Positions 8,678-18,314 of a stretch of DNA of 64,000 nt are shown piece by piece (position 1 is the first letter of the stretch; every line of letters starts with the position of its first letter). The notes beneath the pieces were generated by a model, which saw only the letters and a program-made list of their open reading frames with translations, was not told the DNA's origin and did not search any database. The stretch is from Streptococcus catagoni (GTDB lineage: Bacteria; Bacillota; Bacilli; Lactobacillales; Streptococcaceae). The translations under genes and the position numbers were made by a program. The stretch covers positions 558,001 to 622,000 of the forward strand of contig NZ_WPCW01000001.1 of the NCBI RefSeq assembly GCF_011421425.1. The letters are read 5' to 3'.

Positions 8678-10936
8678 CTAGTTACGTAATGGTCGTTTGG
8701 TTTCTAGCATATGTGTGATACGTTCATATGTCTTTTGATTGCCACTAAGTTTTAAGAAGTTTTTCTTTTCTAAGCCCAGTAGGTAGTCATGGTTAATGTA
8801 GGTATTGCGAGGTAGATCACTACCAGCTACGACATCAGCTACAGCCATACCAACTTCCATATCATAGTCACTAATGAAGTGACCTAGGCGCATAGCATCA
8901 AGATTGGATTCAACAATAGCTTTAAAATCACGACCTGGAGCTAGGTAAGTATATTTCTTGGCAGATTGATAACCATATTGTGAGTAGAATTTAGCTAGTT
9001 CTAAGGCAGCATAGACACGGATTTCCTCATTTTGAACAATGACATCTGTATCACGGAGGAAACCAGCATCCTTAGCCTGATAAGCATTCATAGAGACAAA
9101 GGCAGTGGACACTGCTTGAACCAATTTAGCCAGGCGAGCAAATCTGTTGGCTGGTGTTTCATCAACTTTCAGAATACGTTCTGTCAATTCTGCAAGTCCA
9201 CCACCTGAAGGGATCAGTCCCACTCCAACTTCAACAAGTCCCATATAAGTTTCAGCAGCAGCAACCACATATGGAGAAGCAAGAAGTAATTCTGCACCGC
9301 CTCCAAGAGCACGACCCTGAGCTGCTGTTACAATTGGCTTTTTAGCATAACGAACACGTTTGATCGCATCATGTAAAAGATCTACTCCGGGAGCGATTGC
9401 TTCATTAATTTGACCAGCTTCAATGGCTTGACGCATTCCCATTAAGTTTGCACCCACGCAGAAGTTTGCACCATTGGAATAGAGAACCATGCTGGAATAG
9501 TCTCCTTTTTCAAGGACCTGCACAGCCTCAGCCAAATTTTGTGAGAAGCCAGGAGTTATAGAATTAGCTGGAGTTTGCATCTTCAACAACAACTGATTGC
9601 CATTGACTACTGAAAGATTGCTATCATCCTTATTCCAGATTTCTTTTTCAAGCTGGCTTTCAATAGGCTGTATATAATTGATGCTTTCTCCTGCCTTATA
9701 GAATGAATCTTTTTTAGCTTCGATCCATTCTGGCAATTGACCAAGTTCTGCTTTCATGCGTTCCTTGACTTGTTCAAATCCCATCAAATCCCATAATTGA
9801 AAAGGTCCCAATTTCCAGTTGTAGCCCCAAACCAGTGCTCGGTCAATATTTTTAAAGTCATTGGCCGCCTTAGGCACATTCAAGGCTGAATAATACATGA
9901 CATTTCGTAGGGTTTCCCAGAGGAATATGCCTTCTTTTTCTTTGGAATTGAAGATAACCTGCAGATTCTTTTTCAAACTACGGCCAAGTTCTTTTTGAAT
10001 GGGTAGCTTAACCTTTTCCAGTGGTTTATATTCCATTGTTTCTGGATCTATGACAAAACGCTTAGACCCTTCTTTTTTGTAAGAACCTTGTTTTGTTTTA
10101 TTACCCAGATAACCAGCTTGAATCATTTTTTCAAGCATAGCTGGCACTGAAAAGAATGCCTTTTCTTCTGGATCTTGCATCATGCCTTTGGTAACATTAT
10201 AGGCAATGTCTAATCCAACCATATCCCCCAACTTAAAGGTTCCCATTTTAGGACGGCCAATATACTGACCAGTCAAGGCATCAACTTCTTGGATAGAAAG
10301 TCCTGCTTTCTCAGCTCGGCGCATAATATCCATTGAAGAATAGGTTCCGATACGGTTGGCGATAAAGCCACTGACATCATTGGCTTCTACAATTCCTTTA
10401 CCCAGTTTAGTCACTGAAAATTCACTGATCCGATCAATAGTCTCTTGTGAAGTTTGACTATTAGGAATTAATTCGACCAATTTCATAAAACGTGGTGGGT
10501 TAAAGAAATGCATACCAATAAAACGTTTGCGACTTTCTGGATCAAGAGCTTTAGCAATAACTTCAATAGGAATACCTGAAGTATTGGTCGCTAAGATAGC
10601 ATCCTTTTTAGCAATTTTAGCCACTTCAGTCCATAAATGGTGTTTGATATCAACTTTTTCGGCCACTGCTTCAATAAAGAGATCAGAATCACTGTCTTTT
10701 GAAAAGGCATCGGTAAAGTTACTGTAGGTTAGGTTTGAAGCAAAGGAAGGGTCGTAGAGCATCCCTTTTTTAGGATGAGTGATCCGTTCATACGCTCCCT
10801 TAGATAATTTGTTTTTATCATTTTCATCAATAACAATATCTAATAATTCAACTTCTACACCTGCATTGACTAGCAAGGCAGCAATTTGGCTGCCCATAAC
10901 GCCAGCACCTAAGATACTTGCTTTAGTAATTGTCAT
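8678..10936 (-). CDS. fadN: 3-hydroxyacyl-CoA dehydrogenase / enoyl-CoA hydratase fusion
   Basis: A 752-residue two-domain enzyme. An N-terminal NAD-binding Rossmann domain starts at ASILGAGVMGSQIAALL and is followed by the helical dehydrogenase domain; a crotonase-fold hydratase lies in the C-terminal half (GANFCVGANLM, then GRALGGGAELLLAS, about residues 490-560). This order, dehydrogenase first, matches the FadN/YusL type of Bacillus rather than E. coli FadB. It would hydrate enoyl-CoA and oxidise the hydroxyacyl-CoA. AGGGAGG precedes the ATG; it starts 14 bases after the CoA-transferase gene. Confidence 0.88.
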   Translation of the reverse strand: MTITKASILGAGVMGSQIAALLVNAGVEVELLDIVIDENDKNKLSKGAYERITHPKKGMLYDPSFASNLTYSNFTDAFSKDSDSDLFIEAVAEKVDIKHHLWTEVAKIAKKDAILATNTSGIPIEVIAKALDPESRKRFIGMHFFNPPRFMKLVELIPNSQTSQETIDRISEFSVTKLGKGIVEANDVSGFIANRIGTYSSMDIMRRAEKAGLSIQEVDALTGQYIGRPKMGTFKLGDMVGLDIAYNVTKGMMQDPEEKAFFSVPAMLEKMIQAGYLGNKTKQGSYKKEGSKRFVIDPETMEYKPLEKVKLPIQKELGRSLKKNLQVIFNSKEKEGIFLWETLRNVMYYSALNVPKAANDFKNIDRALVWGYNWKLGPFQLWDLMGFEQVKERMKAELGQLPEWIEAKKDSFYKAGESINYIQPIESQLEKEIWNKDDSNLSVVNGNQLLLKMQTPANSITPGFSQNLAEAVQVLEKGDYSSMVLYSNGANFCVGANLMGMRQAIEAGQINEAIAPGVDLLHDAIKRVRYAKKPIVTAAQGRALGGGAELLLASPYVVAAAETYMGLVEVGVGLIPSGGGLAELTERILKVDETPANRFARLAKLVQAVSTAFVSMNAYQAKDAGFLRDTDVIVQNEEIRVYAALELAKFYSQYGYQSAKKYTYLAPGRDFKAIVESNLDAMRLGHFISDYDMEVGMAVADVVAGSDLPRNTYINHDYLLGLEKKNFLKLSGNQKTYERITHMLETKRPLRN

Positions 10937-10950
10937 TCTTTTTCCTCCCT

Positions 10951-12267
10951 TTAATTGTGAAATTTATCATGGAATTTACGTAAGATACCTGTTTTTTCTG
11001 CTTCTTCTTTTAAGGCTTGTCGAAAATCAGGATGTGCAACTGCAATTAAGGCCAGAGCACGCTCTTCCATAGTCTTATTGTATAGGTCAGCAATACCATA
11101 CTCAGTAACAATATACATAACATCAGCTCGTGGAACTGAGATAGGTGTTCCTAGTTCAAAGCCTGTCACGATATTGGAATAAACCTTTCCCTTTGTTTCA
11201 TCAACACGGGTGGAAGCCACACAGATAAAGCTTTGTCCTCCCTTTGAAGCTCCTGCTCCACGAACAAAATCACTAGCTCCACCAACAGAACTGACAATCC
11301 GATGACCTGAACCTTCAGAGACAACCTGTCCAGTCAGATCAACCATCAAACAAGCATTGATGGAAACAAAATCATCATATTTTGCCACTTCAAAGGCCTG
11401 GTTTACGTTTGAAACCAAATCAACTTCAACCTGTTTATTATCACCTGTCCACTCATAGAGTTCATTGGAACCAAAGGCAAATCCTCCCTTGATCTTACCA
11501 GTAATAGCTCCAACTTCAGCCAGATACTTCATTGATTCTGTAATCATTTCTGTGTGAACACAAAGATCTTTCTTATCTTTGAGGCCATAAGAAACAGCTC
11601 CAGAAAGCCCTCCAAAGCCAATCTGAATGGTCGAACCATCCTTGATTTTGGGAACAATTAAGTTGGCTATTTCTTGGTCAACCCCTCTAGGTTTTGGTTC
11701 AGGTAGGGGCATCATTTCATATTCTTTTTCAATAATATAATCAATTTCTGAGATATGAATGCGCGTGTTTTTGCCATGAACTCTAGGTATCTTATCTGAG
11801 ACTTGAACGATAACCTTGCTGGCATTTTCTGTGGATTCACGACCAAGTGATGTCCCCATGGGTCCAAAGTTAAAGTAGCCCTCTTCATCCATTGGTGAAA
11901 CAGTTGTCACAAAAACATTAGGCTTAATAACATCTTTAATAGCTTTTCCTATATTAGAAAAGTTAACTGACATCATGGATTCATAACCAAGGGGATAAAC
12001 TTTGCGATCTACAGGTCCCATGAAAAAGCCTGTAAAATGGATCTTCTCAGCTACCTTGGGATCCATAAGAAAAGCCAAGGGTGCTAAAGGAAAGGAGGAA
12101 ATAACATTGACGTTTTCTAATTCTTCGTATCTCTTTGCTAAGAGTGTCAAAAATTCTAAGGGCATCTGGGCTGCGGGACTTACAATAATGCGATCATTAG
12201 ATTGGATTAAGCTTACGGCTTCCTCCATTGCTACTAGTTTTTGGGTGTATTCTTGCTTGTCAGTCAT
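10951..12267 (-). CDS. Acetyl-CoA hydrolase / 4-hydroxybutyrate CoA-transferase family
   Basis: A 438-residue family I CoA transferase. It has the two-domain layout and the segment HTEMITESM near residue 240, where the catalytic glutamate that carries the CoA-thioester intermediate lies in this family; GFGGLSGAVSYG lies just before it. It would move CoA between acetyl-CoA and another acid, so short fatty acids could be activated without ATP. AGGAG precedes the ATG. It is the first gene of the block with the dehydrogenase/hydratase and thiolase genes, after a partial terminator. Confidence 0.8.
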   Translation of the reverse strand: MTDKQEYTQKLVAMEEAVSLIQSNDRIIVSPAAQMPLEFLTLLAKRYEELENVNVISSFPLAPLAFLMDPKVAEKIHFTGFFMGPVDRKVYPLGYESMMSVNFSNIGKAIKDVIKPNVFVTTVSPMDEEGYFNFGPMGTSLGRESTENASKVIVQVSDKIPRVHGKNTRIHISEIDYIIEKEYEMMPLPEPKPRGVDQEIANLIVPKIKDGSTIQIGFGGLSGAVSYGLKDKKDLCVHTEMITESMKYLAEVGAITGKIKGGFAFGSNELYEWTGDNKQVEVDLVSNVNQAFEVAKYDDFVSINACLMVDLTGQVVSEGSGHRIVSSVGGASDFVRGAGASKGGQSFICVASTRVDETKGKVYSNIVTGFELGTPISVPRADVMYIVTEYGIADLYNKTMEERALALIAVAHPDFRQALKEEAEKTGILRKFHDKFHN

Positions 12268-12293
12268 TGGCTACTCCTATATTTTTTCTCCAT

Positions 12294-12336
12294 AAAAGTA
12301 AAGTTGGAATCAGCTGACCCCAAACTTTACTTTTTT
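12294..12336. terminator. Terminator between acyl-CoA dehydrogenase and CoA-transferase genes
   Basis: AAAAGTAAAGT and ACTTTACTTTT make an 11-bp stem. On the minus strand only four U follow, so read-through from the acyl-CoA dehydrogenase gene into the CoA-transferase gene is possible. Confidence 0.7.
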
Positions 12337-12348
12337 GTCCAAGTTCTT

Positions 12349-13554
12349 TTAAATAAAGGCTTGTTTACCAGTCAAAGCACGTCCAATTACTAATGCATTG
12401 ATCTCATGAGTGCCCTCATAGGTGTAAATAGCTTCAGCATCACAGAAGAAACGAGCAATATCATGATCCACTGTTATACCATTACCACCACAGATACCAC
12501 GACCCATAGCCACTGTTTCACGCAGGCGAAGAGCATTAAACATTTTAGCCATTGACGTTGCAATTTCGCTGTACTGTCCAGATTCTTGCATACGGGCTAA
12601 TTGTGTTGAATAGGCTAAGCCAGACATGGTATTTGCTTGCATCATTGCTAGCTTTTCTTGAATTAATTGATAATTTGAAATTTCCTTGCCGAATTGTTTA
12701 CGACCAGTAACATATTTTAGGGTAGCTTGCAAAGCACCACTCATCCCCCCAGCGGCCATAGCTGCAACACCTGCACGAGTTGAGTAAAGAATCTTGGCTA
12801 CATCTTTGAAACCATTAATCCTTTGAAGACGTCTTGATTCAGGAACCTTAACATCTTTTAGATGGAGGTTGGCATTTGGAACGATACGTAAAGCAATCTT
12901 ATTTTCAATAACATCCGCTGTGAAACCTTCTTGTCCTTTTTCAACAATGAAGCATTTAACTTGGTCAGTATCAACATCACGGGCAAAGACAGGAATCACA
13001 TCAGCTACAGCTCCGCCACCAATCCAACGTTTTTCACCATTGATAATCCAGTTTTCACCATCAAATTTAGCCGATGTTGCTAGCCCACCTGCAACATCGG
13101 AACCATGTTCAGGCTCAGTTAGAGCAAAACAAGTCATTAATTCATGCGATTGTAATTTTGGAACATAGTATTTGACCTGTTCTTCACTACCACCAAAGAG
13201 GAAGGTATTATGTCCTAGACCAATATGAACTCCAATAAAGGTATTCATTGAAATATCAAAACGTGATAACTCATAACACATAAAGGCGAAGTACATTTCA
13301 CTAAGACGTTTAGCTCCTGGACGTCCTTCAAAAAGTAAAGGATCATTTAAGTAGTTCATTCTACCCATGTCTTTGAAAAAACCATCTGGAACTTGAGCAT
13401 TCATCCAACAGTCGTTGACTACTGAACGGTATTTTGTTTCAAGTAATTCACGAATTTGTGAAAGCTTTTTAACTTCACCTTCAGTTAATTCTTGTGAGAA
13501 GCCCATAATATCTTCTGGATAAAGTTCTTTAAGCATTTCTTCTTTTGTGGACAT
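12349..13554 (-). CDS. Acyl-CoA dehydrogenase, glutaryl-CoA-dehydrogenase-like
   Basis: A 401-residue flavoenzyme of the acyl-CoA dehydrogenase family. It shows the FAD/substrate segment CFALTEPEHGSDVAG and the C-terminal TYEGTHEINALVIGRA, whose first Glu is the catalytic base. The C-terminus is closer to the glutaryl-CoA dehydrogenase branch than to butyryl-CoA dehydrogenases, so the chain length used is uncertain. It makes the first double bond of beta-oxidation. Electron transfer flavoprotein, its usual acceptor, is not encoded in the window. A strong promoter with a cre at the transcription start lies upstream. Confidence 0.85.
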   Translation of the reverse strand: MSTKEEMLKELYPEDIMGFSQELTEGEVKKLSQIRELLETKYRSVVNDCWMNAQVPDGFFKDMGRMNYLNDPLLFEGRPGAKRLSEMYFAFMCYELSRFDISMNTFIGVHIGLGHNTFLFGGSEEQVKYYVPKLQSHELMTCFALTEPEHGSDVAGGLATSAKFDGENWIINGEKRWIGGGAVADVIPVFARDVDTDQVKCFIVEKGQEGFTADVIENKIALRIVPNANLHLKDVKVPESRRLQRINGFKDVAKILYSTRAGVAAMAAGGMSGALQATLKYVTGRKQFGKEISNYQLIQEKLAMMQANTMSGLAYSTQLARMQESGQYSEIATSMAKMFNALRLRETVAMGRGICGGNGITVDHDIARFFCDAEAIYTYEGTHEINALVIGRALTGKQAFI

Positions 13555-13598
13555 AATCTGTCTCCTTTTCTTTGTTTAGAAATTGACTCTGCTTATTT

Positions 13599-13612
13599 AT
13601 TAAGCGCTTACA
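13599..13612. promoter_or_regulatory. Candidate cre (CcpA) site at the acyl-CoA dehydrogenase promoter
   Basis: The minus strand reads TGTAAGCGCTTAAT, which fits TGNAANCGNTNNCA except for the last two bases. It covers the predicted transcription start, a position that represses when CcpA binds. Confidence 0.6.
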
Positions 13613-13617
13613 ATTAG

Positions 13618-13646
13618 ATTATAGTTCACCACTTTATAATTTACAA
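13618..13646 (-). promoter_or_regulatory. Promoter of the acyl-CoA dehydrogenase gene
   Basis: TTGTAA (13646-13641) and TATAAT (13623-13618) on the minus strand are separated by 17 bases. Confidence 0.75.
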
Positions 13647-13751
13647 ATTAAGCTTTTTTATAAGAAGTATTAATCAGTCTAATAGCTCCCTTAATAGCTT
13701 TGAAACTTAAAACTATATTTATTAAGAGTGCTTTCCCTATAAAATAAGGGT

Positions 13752-15269
13752 TTAGAACCTCACTTTTTCAGTCAGAACAGCATCATTTAACATTTTTTTC
13801 AACTGCATTTTATCTATTTTACCAATGGCATTCCTTGGAAAGTCATCTAGGACAATATAAGCCTTTGGCACCTTATAACCTGCTAAATGTTCAAGGCAAT
13901 AACGGTTTAAATGGATGGCATAATCTTCAAAATCAGCTTCCAATAGTAAGATGGCACCAACAGACTCACCAAATTCAGGATTATCATAGCCCAAGACAAC
14001 AGATTCTTTGATAAGAGGATGGTTATTTAAGACAGACTCCACCTCAGAAGGCAAGACATTCTCACCACCAGTAATAATTAATTCTTTTTTCCTATTAACA
14101 ATATAGTAAAAGCCGTCCTCATCCTGCCTTGCCAGATCCCCCGTGCAAAAATACTTACCGTGGAAGGCTTTTTCTGTTTCTGCAGAATTTTCCCAGTAGC
14201 CCTGACAAACTTGTTGACCGGAAAGCAGTAACTCTCCAACCTCTCCTTGCTTGACATCTTGAAATTCTGAATCAACAATCCTTGCTCCAACAAACATGAT
14301 GGGCTTCCCAATACTTTTAGGGTGAGCGGCTACCTCTTCTGGCAGGATTCTAAAATTGTTGGGACCCACCTCAGTCAGACCATAAGAATTGATAATGGTA
14401 TGGCCATACTGGGAAAATACTTCTTGTACATAATCAGAAGCCGGTGCTCCTCCAGAAATCATTGTTTGGACAGAGGAGAAAGCTTTGGCATTGAAACTTT
14501 CATGAGTCACAAGTGTATAATACATGGTTGGTACCATAAAAAGATGGGTCACCTGATAGTCTTCAATTAACTGGATGGCCTCACGAGGATTAAAGTATCT
14601 CTCAATAACAACACTGGCTCCATGCAATATAAAAGGAATGGCCAGACCACAAAAAGCCGCTATGTGAAACATGGGAGCACTAACCAGGGTAGAATCCGTA
14701 TCCTTAAAGTTCCAACTAGCAATACCATTCAAAGCATTCTGGATCATGCCATTATGGGAAATCATAACTCCCTTTGGCATACCTGTTGATCCACTGGTGT
14801 ACATGATAAAAGCTGGGCTATACTTATCAACCTTAATATGGGGAATAGCAGAGCTGACTTCTCTTTCACAAATAAGATCATATTCTCTTGAATCAACATC
14901 AATCATTTGACTCTCTGTAAAAATATTTTCCAAGCGATCCTTATGATGGCTAGCATAAAAAACTAGCTTAGGACTGCAATCTTCAATAATTTTTTTAATC
15001 TCAATTGGCTTAAGGCGCCAGTTTAAAGGCACAAGACTTGCGCCAATCTTTGTACAAGCAAATAATAAATCATAATATGAGATATCATTTGGTGAAAAAA
15101 GGGCCACCCTATCACCCTTACTGATTCCATACCTTAAAAGGTAGGAGGCCAAATTAATCGCCCTTTTTTCTAACTGGCTGTAAGTCCAGCTTCTCTCTTT
15201 TAAAGGATCATAAACTGCTACCTTGTTTGAACTATATCTAGCTCTTGTTTTTAAGAAATCGACATCCAT
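13752..15269 (-). CDS. Acyl-CoA synthetase (AMP-forming)
   Basis: A 505-residue ANL-superfamily enzyme that activates a carboxylic acid to acyl-AMP and then acyl-CoA. The phosphate-binding loop is MYTSGSTGMPKGVMISH (about residues 152-168), followed by SYGLTEVGP, the CTGDLARQDEDGFYY hinge region and the catalytic Lys in PRNAIGKIDK near the C-terminus. No membrane segment is seen. It would supply acyl-CoA to the genes downstream. AGGAG precedes the ATG, and a near-perfect cre lies about 25 bases upstream of the start. Its gene is separated from the acyl-CoA dehydrogenase gene by about 200 bases with a new promoter. Confidence 0.85.
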   Translation of the reverse strand: MDVDFLKTRARYSSNKVAVYDPLKERSWTYSQLEKRAINLASYLLRYGISKGDRVALFSPNDISYYDLLFACTKIGASLVPLNWRLKPIEIKKIIEDCSPKLVFYASHHKDRLENIFTESQMIDVDSREYDLICEREVSSAIPHIKVDKYSPAFIMYTSGSTGMPKGVMISHNGMIQNALNGIASWNFKDTDSTLVSAPMFHIAAFCGLAIPFILHGASVVIERYFNPREAIQLIEDYQVTHLFMVPTMYYTLVTHESFNAKAFSSVQTMISGGAPASDYVQEVFSQYGHTIINSYGLTEVGPNNFRILPEEVAAHPKSIGKPIMFVGARIVDSEFQDVKQGEVGELLLSGQQVCQGYWENSAETEKAFHGKYFCTGDLARQDEDGFYYIVNRKKELIITGGENVLPSEVESVLNNHPLIKESVVLGYDNPEFGESVGAILLLEADFEDYAIHLNRYCLEHLAGYKVPKAYIVLDDFPRNAIGKIDKMQLKKMLNDAVLTEKVRF

Positions 15270-15291
15270 TTTCGCTCTCCTATTTTAAACT

Positions 15292-15305
15292 TGTAAGCAC
15301 TTACA
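15292..15305. promoter_or_regulatory. Candidate cre site upstream of the acyl-CoA synthetase gene
   Basis: TGTAAGCACTTACA is nearly palindromic and differs from the cre consensus at one central position on either strand. Confidence 0.55.
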
Positions 15306-15373
15306 TAAAGTGTAGCACTCTCCTTTGTGAAAAGCTAACAAAGTGTTTTATAAACTAAATGCGGAGCACTAAA

Positions 15374-15403
15374 AAAGAGAAAAGTCTAGCAACTTTTCTC
15401 TTT
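15374..15403 (-). terminator. Terminator of the mgtA locus
   Basis: AAAGAGAAAAGT (15374-15385) and ACTTTTCTCTTT (15392-15403) form a 12-bp stem. On the minus strand it is followed by a U run, just after the stop of the broken mgtA gene. Confidence 0.85.
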
Positions 15404-15429
15404 GTTTTAGTGATATCATGATCCAACAG

Positions 15430-17961
15430 CTAGCTTCTTTTCCCTTTCATAAAGCTTTGAGAATGATAGAAATAATGCTTGACCAGCTCGGCTGTCAGAG
15501 CATACAGAAAGACCAAAAGCAGGAAAAGAGCCAACTGCTCTAAAGGAACAGGCTGCAAACCAATCAGATGTCCCACAGGTGTATAGATGATAAACAAAAC
15601 GACCAGAAGAATTATCCCCACTGCCATTGCCAGAGCCTTGCTGGGCCTACTTTGAAAGATGGAGCGATTGCTTCTCACAATCAGCATGACAATGGTAGCT
15701 GAGAAAATAGATTCTAAAAACCAACCTGATTGAAAAGCAAGTTCATTGCTATGAAAAATCGCTAATAAAACATAGAAGGTTAGATAATCAAAAATAGTGG
15801 ATACTAGTCCAAAAACAATCATAAAACGTTGAATAAACTGCATGTTCCAGGTCATTGGCTGTAGGATCCATTCTTTTTCCACACTATCAGTTGACATCTG
15901 CAAGGCAGGAAAATCAGTCAACAAATTCATGCTTAAAATTTGTTGAGGTAAGAGGGGCAAAAAAGGTAGAAATAAGGATGCGCCAGCCATGGAAAACATA
16001 TTGCCAAAATTAGCTGACGTTGCTATAAAAATATATTTCAAAGTATTGGCAAAAATACGACGCCCCTCTAAAACCCCATCTATCAGTACTCTCAAGTCTT
16101 GTTCTAAAAGTACAATTGAGGCTGCATCCTTGGCTGTATCAGCTGCAGTATTAACAGAGATACCAACATCAGCGGCTTTAATAGAAGGGGCGTCATTGAT
16201 ACCATCACCCATGTAGCCCACAACCTCTCCAGATGATTTAAAGGCTCTGATAATTTTTTCCTTTTGATTGGGACTGACTTCTGCAAAAACGTCAACATCA
16301 CTAATGCGCTGCACTAATTGGCTTGGTGAGTAGCTATCAATCTCTTGTCCCAGGAGGATTTCCTTAGTTTTTAAGTCAATTTCATTGGCAATATTACTAG
16401 CAATCAGGTGATTATCACCTGTAATCATTTTTAAGGCAATTCCTAATTTTTTCAGCTCTGCTATGTTGTCTGCCAAATCTGCCTTTATGGGATCCTTCAA
16501 GCTAATAAAACCAGAAAATGTCGAAGCTTCTGCTGTCAATTCTTTGGATGATTCTAATCTTTTAGCGGCCACAGCAAGGACTCTTTAGCCCTTCTGACTA
16601 AGCTCTTCAAAGACACTATCTATATTTTCTCGTACAGATTCAATGGGAAGTAAACTTCCATCAGCTAGTCTAATATCCTGACATAAGGCCAGAACCTCTC
16701 TAAAGGCTCCTTTTGTAATAAGTTCCTTGATTGAAGCAGATTCAACCTGTCTTTGAACAAGTACAGAGAGGTATTTATTTTGAAAAGAATAAGGAATTTC
16801 CCCCAGAGAAATAGCATGATCACTCTCAATAGTTGAGCTTTTCAGGATGGCTAAGTCAATAGGGTTCTTATAACCTTTTTGCAGCTTGGCATTAAGATAG
16901 GCTAGTCTTTCCACTGTAGAATCTACTTGCCCTTGGTAGTTCAAGTATTGACCTACCTTTACTTCTCCTTCTGTCAAGGTTCCTGTCTTATCAGAACAAA
17001 GAACGGTCATGGAGCCAAAATTCTCAACAGCTGGCAACTTTTTAACAATAACCTTTTTCTCAGCCATTCTCTTTGCTCCCTTTGACAGGTTCATAGAGAT
17101 AATTGCCGGTAACATTTGAGGTGTTAGCCCAACAGCCAGAGCCAAAGCAAACATAAATGAGTCAAAGACAGGTTTATGTAGAAGGATATTGAGAAGAAAA
17201 ATAAATCCAATCATTAAGGAGGTGATCCTCACCAAAAGAAAACCAAACTTTTGAATTCCAAGATCAAAGTCTGAGGACTTGCTCCTTTTATTGAGAGCCC
17301 TTGTGATTTTCCCAAACTCTGTGTCTTTAGCAAGATTAAGAACCAGGGCCAAGCCTTGACCTGACACAACATGTGTCCCCATCCAAAGTGCGTTTTTCCT
17401 AGCAGCCAAGGGCGTTGTGGCAGCAGCTTTGCCAGGAACCTTCTCCACAGGAAAGGTTTCCCCAGTTAGAGTAGATTCATCTAGAAAAAGCTGATTGCCT
17501 TCAATAAGAGCACAGTCTGATGGAATCAGATCCCCTGCTGATAACGTGATAATATCTCCCACAGTTAGTCTTTTTGTATCGACTTTTTGAACTTTGCCAT
17601 CACGACGTACCTCAACAGAGACACTGACTAATTTCAGAAGCTCCTCCACTGAACGATCCGCCGTATATTCTTGACGAAAACTTAAAAAAGCTGATAGGAG
17701 AATAATAAGGATAATGATGGCTGACTCGGTGGTATCCCCTACAAAAAAAGAGACCAGAGCAGCAAAGATAAGAATAATGGTCACAGGATTTTTCAATTGT
17801 CTCATAAAGAGTAAAAAAGGCGACAGAGACTTATCTTTATGCAAACTATTGTCTCCATGTTCATTAAAACGTCTTTCAGCTTCAGCTGTAGATAAGCCAT
17901 CCTTTTGACTTTTCGTTTTTTCCAGTAGTTCTTCAGGATTATATTGCCAAAATTCTTTCAT
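15430..17961 (-). pseudogene. mgtA: MgtA-type Mg2+-importing P-type ATPase broken by one in-frame stop
   Basis: Two reading frames, 16585-17961 and 15430-16572, are in the same phase and separated only by TAA at 16587-16585; translation through it gives SQKG-stop-RVLAVAAKR where family members have an unbroken motif. The first part carries TGES-type LDESTLTGETFPV and the phosphorylation site CSDKTGTLTEG; the second carries KMITGDNHLIAS and GDGINDAPS plus the C-terminal membrane helices. Together they would give 843 residues, close to normal MgtA length. A single base change explains the break. A separate downstream product would lack the phosphorylation site. The start is at GTGAGG-ATG 17961. 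Confidence 0.85.
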
Positions 17962-18042
17962 AATAAGCCTCACCACAGTCAATCTTTTTTTCATTATAAA
18001 TCTTAAAGGGACTAATAGCAACGAAAAAAAGCAAAGAAAAGA

Positions 18043-18090
18043 AGACTTGCGCACGTCTTATCCTGCTTGCTAGGACAGACATTGACGCAG
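18043..18090 (-). promoter_or_regulatory. Possible attenuator hairpins in the mgtA leader
   Basis: On the minus strand CGTC...TCCT-loop-AGGA...GACG can form a hairpin. Its last arm overlaps AAGAC-loop-GTCTT (18060-18043), which is followed by a U-rich tract. The two folds exclude each other. No M-box Mg2+ riboswitch was recognised. The remainder of the 350-base gap holds the katA promoter. Confidence 0.3.
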
Positions 18091-18225
18091 ATACTCTGAG
18101 CCTGACATTAAAAAAATAAGCTATGTTTTCACTGAAAGCTTCAAAAGCTTTTAAGAGACGCTCTATGACCACCATTACTAAGTAATAAGAGGAAATGAGC
18201 TAAAAGTAGCAATGCTTTTCTTTAG

Positions 18226-18251
18226 TGTAACCGCTTACTTAGTGCTATAAT
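18226..18251 (+). promoter_or_regulatory. katA promoter with overlapping cre site
   Basis: TATAAT at 18246-18251 is a clear -10. TGTAACCGCTTACT at 18226-18239 matches the cre consensus at every defined position but the last and occupies the -35/spacer region, so CcpA repression of catalase is predicted. No convincing PerR box was found in the leader. Confidence 0.65.
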
Positions 18252-18314
18252 GAAGGGGTAAAAATTTAAGGTAAAACCAATGTTATGGTAGCTTAATTAT
18301 AGGAGGAATCTATT

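Noticed and set aside
15430-16572. Second half of the Mg2+ ATPase as an independent gene
   Set aside because: It begins in the middle of the cytoplasmic domain, in phase with the first half, with no ribosome-binding site, and lacks the phosphorylation Asp.
17939-18175. Plus/minus small frames in the mgtA leader
   Set aside because: No homology and no initiation signal; the region is better explained as leader RNA.
18252-18314. PerR operator in the katA leader
   Set aside because: No sequence close to TTATAATNATTATAA was found.
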